Assembly: GCF_024703995.1 (NCBI RefSeq)
Contig: NZ_JAMXQV010000040.1
Coordinates: 1-64,000, forward strand
Length of the DNA stretch: 64,000 nt
DNA from: Amycolatopsis iheyensis
Lineage (GTDB): Bacteria; Actinomycetota; Actinomycetes; Mycobacteriales; Pseudonocardiaceae
Direction of reading: 5' to 3'
Position numbers and translations under genes: made by a program
The notes under the pieces: model-generated
What the model was told of the DNA's origin: nothing
Database searches by the model: none
Seen by the model: only the letters and a program-made list of their open reading frames with translations
Part shown: piece after piece, positions 7,981 to 18,078 of the stretch
Layout: the number at the start of each line of letters is the position of its first letter
Position numbering within the stretch: position 1 is the first letter of the stretch

Positions 7981-8502
7981 TTACGCGCTGGGCGCGAGCA
8001 GGCGCCGCAGGTGTCCCATGACGGGACGGCGGCGGGCGGGCTGCGCGTGGCTCGTGCGCAGCAGCGCCTCGAGTGCGTGACCCACCTTGACGATCTCCTC
8101 GGCGGGCTCACGCGGGTCGGCCAGCCCGGCCGTGACGGCGAGCATGCGCAGCTCGCCCTCGTGCATCGTGCGCAGCGACGCGTGCCGCTCGTACGCGCCG
8201 TCGAGCACCGCGCGCAGCGTCTCGTGCTCTTCGACGGCCGAACGCCACGCGCGGGCGACGGCGTCGACGTGGTCGCCGAGGCCGTCGGCGTCGTCCGGGT
8301 CGGTGACCTCGGCGCGCAGGCGGCCGCTCAACGAGCGCGTCCACTGGTACTGCAGGGCGGTCAGGATGTTCTCTTCGGTCCCGAAGTGCGCTTCGGCGCC
8401 CGGGACCTCGGCCAGCGGCAGCGGCGCGGCCGGGTTCCGGCCCGCCAGGCGCACCGCGGCTTCGAGGATTTCCTGACGTCGGTAGAAGTCTGTCCAGCTC
8501 AT
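7981..8502 (-). CDS. Degenerate TetR-like protein of unknown function
   Basis: A 173-residue protein that I cannot place in a named family. Its first 55 residues align loosely with a TetR helix-turn-helix (ILEAAVRLAGRNPAAPLPLAEV, then FGTEENILTALQYQW in the place of the usual YYHFxxKxxLL), but the canonical recognition helix is not preserved. The rest is helical with many Arg and Glu. It is divergent from a clear TetR regulator at 8634 and is probably co-transcribed with the SDR gene downstream. It could be a TetR-type protein that has lost or changed DNA binding. Low certainty on function, good certainty that it is coding. Confidence 0.65.
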   Translation of the reverse strand: MSWTDFYRRQEILEAAVRLAGRNPAAPLPLAEVPGAEAHFGTEENILTALQYQWTRSLSGRLRAEVTDPDDADGLGDHVDAVARAWRSAVEEHETLRAVLDGAYERHASLRTMHEGELRMLAVTAGLADPREPAEEIVKVGHALEALLRTSHAQPARRRPVMGHLRRLLAPSA

Positions 8503-8579
8503 CGTGTGGCTCCCCTTCCGTGGCCCGGGTCATACCGCGGGTCTGCGGCATACTCCCGGTACGGACCTGACACGGCGAA

Positions 8580-8594
8580 CATACCATGAGTATG
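8580..8594. promoter_or_regulatory. Inverted repeat, likely TetR operator
   Basis: CATAC-CATGA-GTATG is a perfect 5-5-5 inverted repeat, and a related half site CATACTC lies about 30 bp upstream. It stands between the divergent TetR-like gene and the TetR regulator, 40 bp before the regulator start. Autoregulation through this site is inferred. Confidence 0.5.
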
Positions 8595-8633
8595 GAGAGA
8601 TCCTCCGGGCGTAAAGTTGTGAAGGTGGCGACA

Positions 8634-9245
8634 ATGAGGTCCAGACGACTCGACTACTCCGAGTCGACGCGGTCGGCGTTGGTCGACAGCGCGGTGGAAC
8701 TGTTCACCAAACGCGGTTACGCGGGTACCTCGCTCGACGAGATCGCCAAACGCGCCCGCGTCACCAAGGGTGCGCTCTACCACCACTTCAGCGGCAAGCA
8801 GGCGTTGTTCGAGGCCGCGTTCGACCAGGTCGAGAGCCTGGTCTACGACCGGCTCGACAAGATCATGCACGGTGAGGGCACGCCGTGGGAGCGCGCGCTC
8901 GGCGGGCTCAACGCGTTCATCAAGGCCTGCCTGGACCCGTCCTACCAGCGCATCGCCATCCACGAAGCGCCGGTCGTGATGGGCTGGGAACGCTGGCGCG
9001 AAGCCGAGGAGCGGTGCAGCTTCGGGCTGGTGCGCACCGGCCTGCAGTCGCTGATCGACGCCGGTGAGGTCGAGCCGGTGCCGGTCGAGGTCACCGCGCG
9101 GCTGCTGTTCGGCGCGCTGTCCAGCGCGGCGACCGAAATCGCCAGCTCACCCGATCCGAAGAAGGTCGGCGCCGAGATCGAGGACGTCATCGTCCGCATG
9201 CTGGTACGGCTGCGGCGCACCGAACCGGACGTCTCTATAGGCTGA
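8634..9245 (+). CDS. TetR/AcrR-family transcriptional regulator
   Basis: A regulator of 203 residues. The N-terminal HTH is canonical: STRSALVDSAVELFTKRGY, then TSLDEIAKRARVTKGALYHHFSGKQALFEAAF at about residues 25-60. The C-terminal ligand domain is of the common actinobacterial TetR_C type. I chose the ATG at 8634 because GAAGGTGG precedes it at proper distance and because a start at 8586 would lie inside the CATAC...GTATG inverted repeat and lacks a ribosome site. The LLM oxidoreductase gene begins six bases after its stop, so both share a transcript; that enzyme and the divergent SDR genes are plausible targets. Confidence 0.9.
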   Translation: MRSRRLDYSESTRSALVDSAVELFTKRGYAGTSLDEIAKRARVTKGALYHHFSGKQALFEAAFDQVESLVYDRLDKIMHGEGTPWERALGGLNAFIKACLDPSYQRIAIHEAPVVMGWERWREAEERCSFGLVRTGLQSLIDAGEVEPVPVEVTARLLFGALSSAATEIASSPDPKKVGAEIEDVIVRMLVRLRRTEPDVSIG

Positions 9246-9250
9246 CTTTC

Positions 9251-10186
9251 GTGGACTTGAGGATCTTCACCGAGCCCCAGCAAGGGGCCAGCTACGACGA
9301 CCTGCTGCGCGTGGCCAAGGCGACCGAAGACGCCGGATACGACGCCTTCTTCCGCAGCGACCACTACCTGAAGATGGGCTCGGCCGACGGCCTGCCCGGC
9401 CCGACCGACGCGTGGATCACCCTCGCCGGCCTGGCCAGGGAGACCAGCCGGATCCGGCTCGGCACGCTCGTCACCGCGGCGACGTTCCGACACCCGGGCC
9501 CGCTGGCCATCTCGGTCGCCCAGGTCGACCAGATGTCCGGCGGCCGGGTCGAGTTCGGCCTCGGCTCCGGCTGGTACGACGCCGAGCACGAGGCGTACGG
9601 CCTGACGCTGCCGCCGCTGAAGGAGCGCTTCGACCGCTACGCTGAGCAGCTCGAGATCGTCACCGGCCTGTGGAAGACGCCGGTGGGTTCGACCTACTCC
9701 TTCAAGGGCGAGTACTACACGCTGTCGGAGTCGCCGGCCCTGCCGAAGCCGGCGCAGTCCCCGGCGCCGCCGGTGATCGTCGGCGGCCAGGGCAAGAAGC
9801 GCACCCCGGCACTGGCCGCGCGGTTCGCCGACGAGTTCAACCTGCCGTTCGTGGACGCCGAGAGCGCGGCCGCGCAGTTCGCCCGCGTCGACGCCGCCGC
9901 GCGGGAGATCGGCCGCGACCCCAAGGAGATCCTGCGGTCGGTCGCGCTGGTCATCGGTGTCGGCCGCGACGACGCCGAGGTGGCGACGCGGGCCGCGGCG
10001 ATCGGCCGGGACGTCACGGAACTGAAGGCCGGTGGCCTGGCCGGCACGCCCGCCGAGGTCGTCGACCGGATCGGGCAGTGGCGGGAGAAGACCGGGATCA
10101 CCCGCGTCTACCTGCAGCTGCTGGACCTGGCGGACCTGGACCAGGTCGAGCTGATCGCGGCCGAGGTCGCGCCGCAGCTGGACTGA
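9251..10186 (+). CDS. LLM-class F420-dependent oxidoreductase
   Basis: A flavin/F420-type oxidoreductase of 311 residues with the luciferase-like TIM barrel. Seen are the N-terminal strand MDLRIFTEPQ, FFRSDHYLKMG at about residue 38, GTLVTAATFRHPGPLA (about 80-95), and FGLGSGWYDAEHEAYG, the usual signature of the TIGR03560-like actinobacterial branch. The start is GTG at 9251. Directly follows the TetR regulator and precedes a terminator-like hairpin. The deazaflavin F420 as cofactor is inferred from family; the substrate is unknown, and redox detoxification of a TetR ligand is one possibility. Confidence 0.9.
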   Translation: MDLRIFTEPQQGASYDDLLRVAKATEDAGYDAFFRSDHYLKMGSADGLPGPTDAWITLAGLARETSRIRLGTLVTAATFRHPGPLAISVAQVDQMSGGRVEFGLGSGWYDAEHEAYGLTLPPLKERFDRYAEQLEIVTGLWKTPVGSTYSFKGEYYTLSESPALPKPAQSPAPPVIVGGQGKKRTPALAARFADEFNLPFVDAESAAAQFARVDAAAREIGRDPKEILRSVALVIGVGRDDAEVATRAAAIGRDVTELKAGGLAGTPAEVVDRIGQWREKTGITRVYLQLLDLADLDQVELIAAEVAPQLD

Positions 10187-10192
10187 CCGGCG

Positions 10193-10220
10193 CGGGGCAG
10201 CGGGTCCGCCCGCTGCCCCG
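10193..10220 (+). terminator. Hairpin after the LLM oxidoreductase gene
   Basis: GGGGCAGCGGG pairs with CCCGCTGCCCC around a TCCG loop, seven bases after the stop. There is no T-run, so it is a probable but not certain terminator. Confidence 0.55.
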
Positions 10221-10235
10221 TGGCAGGATCGCCCC

Positions 10236-10589
10236 ATGGAACGCGTGCTCGGCATCGGTGGTTACTTCCTCCGCGCGGCGGACCCGGCGGCGCTCGGCGC
10301 CTGGTACCGGGACTGCCTGGGCCTCGACCCCAGCGCGAACGACGTCTGGCAGCAGGAAGCCGGGCCGACCGTCTTCGCGCCGTTCGAGGCCGACACCGAC
10401 TACTTCGGCGCCCGGACCCAGCAGACCATGCTCAACTTCCGGGTCCGCGACCTCGACGCCATGCTCGCGCAGCTGCGCGAGCAAGGCGCCGACGTGGCCG
10501 ACGACGTCCAGGAGATGGCCGGCATCGGCCGCTTCGGCTGGGTCACCGATCCGGAGGGCAACCGGATCGAGCTCTGGCAGGCCGGCTAG
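10236..10589 (+). CDS. VOC-family (glyoxalase/bleomycin-resistance fold) protein
   Basis: A 117-residue single-domain protein of the vicinal oxygen chelate superfamily. It shows the paired beta-alpha-beta modules: GIGGYFLRAADPAALGAWYRDCLGL at the start, and FRVRDLDAMLAQLREQG in the second half, closing with VTDPEGNRIELWQ, whose Glu is a usual metal ligand. Substrate is unknown; such proteins include lyases, dioxygenases and binding proteins. It has its own start 49 bp after the previous gene and ends six bases from the convergent lipB stop. Confidence 0.88.
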   Translation: MERVLGIGGYFLRAADPAALGAWYRDCLGLDPSANDVWQQEAGPTVFAPFEADTDYFGARTQQTMLNFRVRDLDAMLAQLREQGADVADDVQEMAGIGRFGWVTDPEGNRIELWQAG

Positions 10590-10595
10590 GTCCGG

Positions 10596-11339
10596 CTAGT
10601 TCTGCAGGGCGAAGGTGACGCCCGCGGCCTTCGGGGCCTCGGGGCGCGGCAGCCAGCGGTCCTCGCTCACCGGCAGCTCGCCTTCCAGCGCGGCCAGGAC
10701 GGCGTCGCGCGCCAGCGGCAGCACTGCTTCGACGCCGACGTCGCGCTGCAGCTCGTAGGACAGCGACGTCACACCGGCGTCGCGGATGCCGCACGGGACG
10801 ATGTTGTCGAACGCCCCGAGGTCGGCGTTGCAGTTGAGCTCGAAGCCGTGCATCGTGACGCCGCGCTGGACGCGGATGCCGATCGCGGCGATCTTGCGCT
10901 CGATGCCGCGGTCGTCGGCGGGGATCCAGACGCCGCTGCGGCCCTCGACGCGGCCGCTGTGCACGCCCAGCTGGTCGCACACGTAGATCAGCGCCTCTTC
11001 CAGCCGCCGCACGTAGTGCACGACGTCGATCGGGTCGCCGAGCTTGATGATCGGGTACCCGACCAGCTGGCCGGGGCCGTGCCAGGTGATCTTGCCGCCG
11101 CGGTCGACGTCGATCACCGGCGTGCCGTCGGTGGGGCGGTCGGCTTCCTCGGTGCGCTTGCCCGCGGTGTACACCGACGGGTGCTGCAGCAGGAGCATCG
11201 TGTCCGGCCCGGCGCCGTCGGCCCGCGCGGTGAGGGTGCTCCGCTGGAGCTCCCAGGCCTCGGTGTAGTCGATCGTGCCGAGCTCCCGGACGTCGACGGG
11301 GTCGGTGCTGGCGCGGCAGGAAGTGCGGGAAGAACTCAC
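10596..11339 (-). CDS. lipB: Lipoyl(octanoyl) transferase
   Basis: Transfers octanoate from acyl carrier protein to the lipoyl domains of E2 subunits and GcvH, providing the substrate of LipA. The 247-residue protein has the family blocks: QHPSVYTAGKR, DRGGKITWHGPGQLVGYP, the catalytic Lys in ERKIAAIGI and the catalytic Cys in NIVPCGI. The GTG start at 11337-11339 overlaps the stop of the upstream PAP2 gene by four bases, indicating translational coupling. It is the third gene of a TIGR01777-PAP2-lipB operon next to sucB, matching the mycobacterial dlaT-Rv2216-lipB order with PAP2 inserted. Confidence 0.97.
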   Translation of the reverse strand: MSSSRTSCRASTDPVDVRELGTIDYTEAWELQRSTLTARADGAGPDTMLLLQHPSVYTAGKRTEEADRPTDGTPVIDVDRGGKITWHGPGQLVGYPIIKLGDPIDVVHYVRRLEEALIYVCDQLGVHSGRVEGRSGVWIPADDRGIERKIAAIGIRVQRGVTMHGFELNCNADLGAFDNIVPCGIRDAGVTSLSYELQRDVGVEAVLPLARDAVLAALEGELPVSEDRWLPRPEAPKAAGVTFALQN

Positions 11340-11959
11340 TCGTCGAGGCTACGCCCGTCACCCGGGGGAAGCAGCCGCAAGGCGCAGGCTGAGAGCAGCC
11401 CGACACCGGTCACGGCCAGCACTGCGCCGATCGTGTCGGTGACCCAGTGCACGCCGAGCACGACCCGGCACGCGGCGCACAGCACGGTGGCCACGACGAC
11501 CGCCACCGCGACGCGCTTCACCAGCCGCGGCCACAGCCACGCACACAGCAGGAGCAGCACGAACCCGGTGCTCGCCACTGACACGACGTGCCCGCTCGGG
11601 TAGCTCAGGTCGGGGTAGTCGCGCGGCCGTTCACGCAGGAAGACCGGCTTGAACACCAGGCTGGTGAGCCGGCACAGCACCAGCACGACCGCGAGCCGCA
11701 CGCACAGGCCGAGGTGTGCGCGGCGGCGCAGCGCCAAGGCGAGCAACGCCGCGCCGAGGACGTAGGGGAGCACCGGGCCGAGGACGTCGCTGCCGGCCTG
11801 CGCCACCCGGCCGAGTGGTTCCGCGTACACGCCGTGCAGCGCGTTCGCGACTCCGACGTCGAGGGCCAGCGGCTGCCGCGCCACGCTCAGCCCGAGCACG
11901 ACGAACGCGGCGGTCAGCGCCACGCCGACGACGAGCCAGCGCTGCAGCGGAACGCTCAT
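11336..11959 (-). CDS. PAP2-family membrane phosphatase
   Basis: A 207-residue integral membrane phosphatase, likely acting on a lipid phosphate such as undecaprenyl pyrophosphate or phosphatidate. All three motifs are present: KPVFLRERP (KX6RP), YPSGH and RVVLGVHWVTD (RX5HX3D), between about five hydrophobic helices. The ATG at 11957-11959 overlaps the stop of the TIGR01777 gene in an ATGA, and the stop overlaps the GTG of lipB. The tight coupling between lipoate and lipid-phosphate genes is probably for co-expression rather than a shared pathway. Confidence 0.92.
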   Translation of the reverse strand: MSVPLQRWLVVGVALTAAFVVLGLSVARQPLALDVGVANALHGVYAEPLGRVAQAGSDVLGPVLPYVLGAALLALALRRRAHLGLCVRLAVVLVLCRLTSLVFKPVFLRERPRDYPDLSYPSGHVVSVASTGFVLLLLCAWLWPRLVKRVAVAVVVATVLCAACRVVLGVHWVTDTIGAVLAVTGVGLLSACALRLLPPGDGRSLDE

Positions 11960-12831
11960 GCCGCGGCGAGCGCGCTGTTCAGCGTCCGGTGCCGGAACTC
12001 GTAGCCGGAGCGCTGCAGCGCGGCGGGGACGGCCCGCTGCCCGAACAACGCCATCTCCTCGCCGGCCTGGCCGAGCACGGTCTTGAGCGCGATGCCGGGC
12101 ACCCACCACGGCGCCGGCCGGTGCAACGCGCGCCCGACCGCGCGGGTGAACTCGGCGTTGGTCACCGGGGCCGGGCCGCTCAGGTTCACCGGGCCGGACA
12201 GGTCGTCGTGGGTGAGCACGTGGACGATCGCGCCGACCTCGTCTTCGAGGGCGATCCACGGCATGAACTGGCGCCCGTCGCCGAGCTTTCCGCCCAGGGC
12301 CAGCTGGAAGAGCGGGCGCAGCGTCTTGTAGAGACCGCCCTTCGTGGACAGCACCAGCCCGGTCCGGATGTTCACGACGCGCGCGTCACCCGCGCCCACC
12401 GTCGCCGCCTCCCAGGCTTCGCAGAGCTCGGCCAGGAACCCGGCGCCACGCGGCCCGGACTCGTCCACAGTGGACTCGTGCGTGTGGCCGTAGTACCCGA
12501 CGGCGGAGGCGTTGACCAGGACGCCGACACCGTGTTCGGCGACGGCTTCGGCGAGCACCTCGGTGGGTTCGACCCGGCTGTCGGTGAGCTCCTGCTTGCG
12601 CATCGCGCTCCACCGACCGGGGAACAGCGGCTTCCCGCCCAGGTTCACGACGGCGTCCACGCCGTCGAAGGCGCCGTCGGTGATCGTGCCCGACGGTGGG
12701 TCCCAGCGGAACTCGGTGGTGGCGCGGGCTTCCCGGCGCACCAGGGTGCGGACTTCGTGCCCTTCGCGTCGCAGCGCCTCGCCCAGCGCCGACCCGATCA
12801 AGCCGCTCGCTCCGGCGATCAGTACTCGCAT
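11956..12831 (-). CDS. TIGR01777-family epimerase-like SDR protein
   Basis: An extended short-chain dehydrogenase fold protein of 291 residues (the SDR39U1/YfcH type, DUF1731 C-terminal part). It has the nucleotide-binding GASGLIGSAL, VVNLGGKPL, the SAVGYYGH segment and a C-terminal WWVPGIALKTVLGQ block with the family FGQRAVPAALQRSGYEFRH ending. Biochemical function is not established in the family. The start is put at the ATG 12829-12831 (MRVLIAG); an ATG six codons upstream is the alternative. It leads the operon with PAP2 and lipB, as its homologue does beside lipB in mycobacteria. Confidence 0.9.
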   Translation of the reverse strand: MRVLIAGASGLIGSALGEALRREGHEVRTLVRREARATTEFRWDPPSGTITDGAFDGVDAVVNLGGKPLFPGRWSAMRKQELTDSRVEPTEVLAEAVAEHGVGVLVNASAVGYYGHTHESTVDESGPRGAGFLAELCEAWEAATVGAGDARVVNIRTGLVLSTKGGLYKTLRPLFQLALGGKLGDGRQFMPWIALEDEVGAIVHVLTHDDLSGPVNLSGPAPVTNAEFTRAVGRALHRPAPWWVPGIALKTVLGQAGEEMALFGQRAVPAALQRSGYEFRHRTLNSALAAA

Positions 12832-12881
12832 ACCTCGATCGTTGCGCATCCGCTGCGTGCCCGCACGCCCGGCCCGGGAAC

Positions 12882-12920
12882 GGCGAAGGCCGCCACGGGA
12901 GTTCCGTGGCGGCCTTCGTC
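12882..12920 (-). terminator. Intrinsic terminator downstream of sucB
   Basis: CGAAGGCCGCCACGG (about 12884-12898) pairs perfectly with CCGTGGCGGCCTTCG (12904-12918). It lies ten bases beyond the sucB stop and before the TIGR01777 start, separating sucB from the next operon. Confidence 0.8.
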
Positions 12921-12929
12921 AGGGGTGTC

Positions 12930-14687
<1,758 letters not shown>

Positions 14688-14743
14688 CGTTCGCTGACTC
14701 CTCTTTCAAGATTCTGCGTGGTCTGGATTCTGCTGGTGGGACG

Positions 14744-16117
14744 TCAGCTGTGCACGTGCAGCGGCTTGCCGGCCAGGGCAAGGAACGCTTCACCGAGGGC
14801 CTCGGTCTGGGTGGGGTGGGCGTGGATGAGCGGCGCGACGTCTTCGGGGAAAGCTTCCCAGCTGTAGATCAGCTGCGCTTCACCGATCAGCTCGCCGACG
14901 CGGTCGCCGACCATGTGGACCCCGACGACCGGGCCGTCCGGGGCCTTGACCAGCTTCACCCCGCCGGAGGTCTTGAGGATCTGGCTCTTGCCGTTGCCGC
15001 CGAGGTCGTAGGTGAACGTCGTGACGTCGGCGCCGTACTTGTCCTTCGCCTGCGACTCGGTCAGCCCGACCGACGCGACCTCCGGGTGCGAGTAGGTGAC
15101 CCGCGGGATGCCGCTCTCGTCGATGACGCGCGGGCTCTGCCCGGCGATCTCTTCGGCGACGAAGATGCCCTGCTGGAAGCCGCGGTGCGCGAGCTGCAGG
15201 CCGGGGACGATGTCGCCGACGGCGTAGACGTTCGGCAGGTTCGTGCGCAGCCGCTCGTCGGTGAGGACGAAGCCGCGCTCGATCTTGACGCCGGCCTCCT
15301 CGTAGCCGTGGCCGGCCGAGTTCGGGCCGCGGCCGACGGCGACCAGCAGCAGGTCGGCGTCGATGGTCTCGCCGGACTCCAGCGAAACGCTCACGCCGTT
15401 GTCGTCCTGCTTCGCGCCGGTGAACTTCACGCCGGTCTTGAAGGCGATCTTGCGGCGGCGGAAAGCGCGCTCGAGCTGCTTGGACGCGAACTCGTCCTCG
15501 TTCGGGACCAGCCGCGGCAGCGCTTCCACGATGGTGACGTCGACGCCGAAGGAGGCCCAGACGCTGGCGAACTCGACACCGATGACACCGCCACCGAGGA
15601 CGACGACCTTCTTGGGGACGTAGTCGAGGGCGAGGGCCTGCTCGCTGGCGATGATGCGGCCGCCGAGCTCCAGGCCGGGCAGCGTGCGCGAGTACGAGCC
15701 GGTGGCGAGGATGACGTTCTTGCCGGTGTAGCGGGTGCCGTCCACCTCGACGGTCGTGCCGCCGACGAACGTGCCGCTGCCCTCGACGAGGTTCACCTTG
15801 TGCGCCTTGGCCAGGCCCTGCAGGCCCTTGTACAGGCGGGCGACGATGCCGTCCTTGTACTTGTTGACGCCGGCGATGTCGATGCCCTCGAAGACGGCCT
15901 TCACGCCGACCGCCTCGGCTTCACGGGTCTCGTCGGCGACCTCGGCGGCGTGCAGCAGGGCCTTGGTCGGGATGCAGCCCCGGTGGAGGCACGTCCCGCC
16001 CAGCTTGTCCTTCTCGATCAACGTGACGGAAAGGCCCAGCTCGGCCGCGCGGAACGCCGCGGCGTAGCCGCCCGATCCGCCTCCCAGGATCACGAGGTCG
16101 GCGGAGGTGTCGGTCAC
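14744..16117 (-). CDS. lpd: Dihydrolipoyl dehydrogenase (E3)
   Basis: FAD enzyme that reoxidises the dihydrolipoyl groups of 2-oxoacid dehydrogenase complexes with NAD. The 457-residue protein has the FAD dinucleotide fold LVILGGGSGGYAAA, the redox disulfide GGTCLHRGC (Cys43, Cys48), the NAD fold VVVLGGGVIGVEFAS and the C-terminal HAHPTQTEALGEA with the catalytic His-Glu pair. The GTG at 16115-16117 is chosen because GAGGAG lies eight bases ahead and the FAD motif then begins at residue 8. It is upstream of sucB with a 56-bp gap, probably one operon. Confidence 0.97.
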   Translation of the reverse strand: MTDTSADLVILGGGSGGYAAAFRAAELGLSVTLIEKDKLGGTCLHRGCIPTKALLHAAEVADETREAEAVGVKAVFEGIDIAGVNKYKDGIVARLYKGLQGLAKAHKVNLVEGSGTFVGGTTVEVDGTRYTGKNVILATGSYSRTLPGLELGGRIIASEQALALDYVPKKVVVLGGGVIGVEFASVWASFGVDVTIVEALPRLVPNEDEFASKQLERAFRRRKIAFKTGVKFTGAKQDDNGVSVSLESGETIDADLLLVAVGRGPNSAGHGYEEAGVKIERGFVLTDERLRTNLPNVYAVGDIVPGLQLAHRGFQQGIFVAEEIAGQSPRVIDESGIPRVTYSHPEVASVGLTESQAKDKYGADVTTFTYDLGGNGKSQILKTSGGVKLVKAPDGPVVGVHMVGDRVGELIGEAQLIYSWEAFPEDVAPLIHAHPTQTEALGEAFLALAGKPLHVHS

Positions 16118-16308
16118 TTGTATAACTCCTCGGCAAGCAGTGGGGTGATGCTCTGTCGTCGCCCTCGCGCGGTATAACCGCGCGCGCGACACCCGCCATC
16201 TTGTCACTACGCCGGACGGGGCTGCGACCTAGCCGGGTGTGCGACGCCGACCACACGCGGACATCGGGATAATGAGTGGCGAACGTCTCGGGAGGGAAGG
16301 TGGTCGTG

Positions 16309-16644
16309 GTGGGGCTGTTCGACTCGCTGCGCAGGCGCGCCAAAGGTGGTCAGCGGGCCGGCACGCTGCGGAAAGCCAGTTCCGAAGACACCCGGCACCT
16401 CGAGGAGTGGGCGGCCTCGCGCCGGGGTGTCGAGGCCTACGTGGAGCCGAAGACGAACGTCACGGAGACCACTGTGGTGTTGATCGCCCACGACGGTGAG
16501 TGGACCCGCCGCCGCATCGGCAGCCTCGACGCCGCCCAGCAGTTCGGCCACCGGCGTTCGATCCCCGTGTACGAGGTCGCGCGGGTCGGCTACCCGAAGC
16601 GCATGCGCGAGTACACCGAGCGCAAGAAGCGCGGCCAGGCCTAG
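16309..16644 (+). CDS. Conserved small basic protein of unknown function
   Basis: A protein of about 111 residues with no recognised domain. It begins GLFDSLRRRAK, is rich in Arg, Lys and Glu, and contains TTVVLIAHDGEWTRRRIGS and IPVYEVARVGYPKRM, which look like a small alpha/beta unit. The start is one of several GTG codons (16300, 16306, 16309) behind the ribosome site GGGAGGGAAGG; 16309 is given since the product then starts MGLFDSL. It is divergent from lpd and ends in a 4-base overlap with the convergent GNAT gene. Real coding is supported by GC skew of codon positions and the good ribosome site. Confidence 0.75.
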   Translation: MGLFDSLRRRAKGGQRAGTLRKASSEDTRHLEEWAASRRGVEAYVEPKTNVTETTVVLIAHDGEWTRRRIGSLDAAQQFGHRRSIPVYEVARVGYPKRMREYTERKKRGQA

Positions 16645-17093
16645 AGCTCCAGCCGGCCGACGACCTCGCCGTTGAAGGTCTGGCCGGTCGGGCGGAAGCC
16701 CAGCTTGAGGTAGAAGTCCTCCGGGCCGCCCTCGGCCGGGATCCACAGCACGGTCGCGGTGGTGTTGCCGCGTCTTCGGGCCTCCTCGAGGACGGTTTCG
16801 ACGGCGAACCGGCCGTGGCCGCGGCCCTGGACGCCGGCGCCGACGTTGAGCCGCCAGATCCCGCAGCGGAAGAAGTCGAGCTCCGCGTGCGGGTCGAAGC
16901 CGCCCATCACGAAGGCGACCGGTTCACCGTCGTCGAGGATCAGCCTCGGCCAGGCGACGTCCGGTTGCGTGTAGGCCTCGGCGAGCGAGACGGCGACCGG
17001 CGCGACGAAGTCCTTCTGGTGCGGTTCGACGGCCAGCTGGCACGCGGCGGCGACGTTTTCGCGGGTGATCTTCTCGACGGTGAGGGTGGTCAC
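16641..17093 (-). CDS. GNAT-family N-acetyltransferase
   Basis: An acetyl-CoA dependent transferase of about 150 residues. The central acetyl-CoA binding motif A is visible as LNVGAGVQGRGHGRFAVETVLEEARRRG, following PVAFVMGG, and the end FYLKLGFRPTG is the usual motif B. Substrate cannot be predicted; the sequence resembles diamine or spermine acetyltransferase-like members. Start is GTG 17093 or a TTG nine bases further up. It follows the SMI1/KNR4 gene with a gap of ten bases and probably shares its transcript. Confidence 0.87.
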   Translation of the reverse strand: MTTLTVEKITRENVAAACQLAVEPHQKDFVAPVAVSLAEAYTQPDVAWPRLILDDGEPVAFVMGGFDPHAELDFFRCGIWRLNVGAGVQGRGHGRFAVETVLEEARRRGNTTATVLWIPAEGGPEDFYLKLGFRPTGQTFNGEVVGRLEL

Positions 17094-17103
17094 CGGCTTC
17101 AAC

Positions 17104-18069
17104 CTAGCTGGCTTGGGCGAGCAGCGTGGCGTGCTTGACGAGCGCGGCGCGGAACGACGAGTGCACGCTCGTGCCGAGCACCGGGTCGACCTCGACCACG
17201 TGCCCCGCCGAGAGCAGCAGCACGGCCGGGTCGGCGAGGACGACCACGCCGTTCTCGGCCCGCAGGTCCGCCGTGCCGAGCAGGCGCGGGAAGACGACGT
17301 CGGCGGGCAGGCCGTCGCAGGTGCGCAGGAAGTCCCGGTGGTCCTCGGGGAGTTCGACGCCCAGGCGCAGTTCGGCCGAACGGATCGACGCCTCGGACGC
17401 CGGGGGCGGGAGGGCGCCGGTGCCGCGCAGCCGCAGGATGTGCCCGACCAGGTCGGGCCAGCTGCCCAGGTCCGCCGGGTAACGCTCGTGCAGCGCCGCG
17501 ACCAGCGCGCCCGCGCAGGCCGGCGCCCAGTCGCGCAGGCCGAGCGGGTCCGCGCCCGCCACCAGCGCGGGAGCCAGCGCGCGGGTCGCGGCCAGCGTCG
17601 CGACGTCCGGGTGCGGCCCGGTCAGCGAGGCCCACGACTCGAGGTCGCCGTCGGCGAGGGCCGTGCGGACCCGGTCCGGGCGCGACGGCGCGACGTGCTG
17701 GACGACCTGGGCGATCGGCCCGGGCGGGAGCACCCCGTCGAGGTCGGAGACCGGCTTCCGCAACGACGCCGTGTGTGCGCGTTCCTCGGCGTCGAGGTCC
17801 AGCGGGGACAACCCCGACGCCCACTCCGGGCGGCCGCCGCGGGCTTCGAAGAGCATCGCCCACGCGCGGGCCCGGACCGGGTCGGGTGCCAGCGCCGTCA
17901 CCGGCCGTTCCGTGCGCGACTGCCACTGCGTGACCAGCCGGTCGGCCTCCTCGAGCGCCCCGGTGACCGCGAGCAGCAGAGCCGCGTACCCGATCCGGTC
18001 GTCGAGCCGGGCCTCCGGCGCGGTCAGGACGTCGCGGACCGCCGTCTCCAGGTACTCGCCGGCGTCCAC
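17104..18069 (-). CDS. SMI1/KNR4 (SUKH) domain protein
   Basis: A 321-residue cytoplasmic protein. The N-terminal two thirds are Ala/Leu-rich helices of a repeat-like kind with no named domain. The C-terminal third, from about residue 225, fits the SMI1/KNR4 fold: ASEASIRSAELRLGVELPEDHRDFLRTCDG, followed by a short beta-rich part. SUKH proteins are often immunity proteins against contact-dependent toxins or polymorphic toxins, but no toxin gene is adjacent here, and many act as general binding modules. It begins with GTG and lies ten bases from the TRAP solute-binding gene. Confidence 0.75.
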   Translation of the reverse strand: MDAGEYLETAVRDVLTAPEARLDDRIGYAALLLAVTGALEEADRLVTQWQSRTERPVTALAPDPVRARAWAMLFEARGGRPEWASGLSPLDLDAEERAHTASLRKPVSDLDGVLPPGPIAQVVQHVAPSRPDRVRTALADGDLESWASLTGPHPDVATLAATRALAPALVAGADPLGLRDWAPACAGALVAALHERYPADLGSWPDLVGHILRLRGTGALPPPASEASIRSAELRLGVELPEDHRDFLRTCDGLPADVVFPRLLGTADLRAENGVVVLADPAVLLLSAGHVVEVDPVLGTSVHSSFRAALVKHATLLAQAS

Positions 18070-18078
18070 ACCCCGACC

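Noticed and set aside
17104..18069. SMI1/KNR4 gene as part of a toxin-immunity locus
   Set aside because: No toxin, delivery or other immunity gene next to it.
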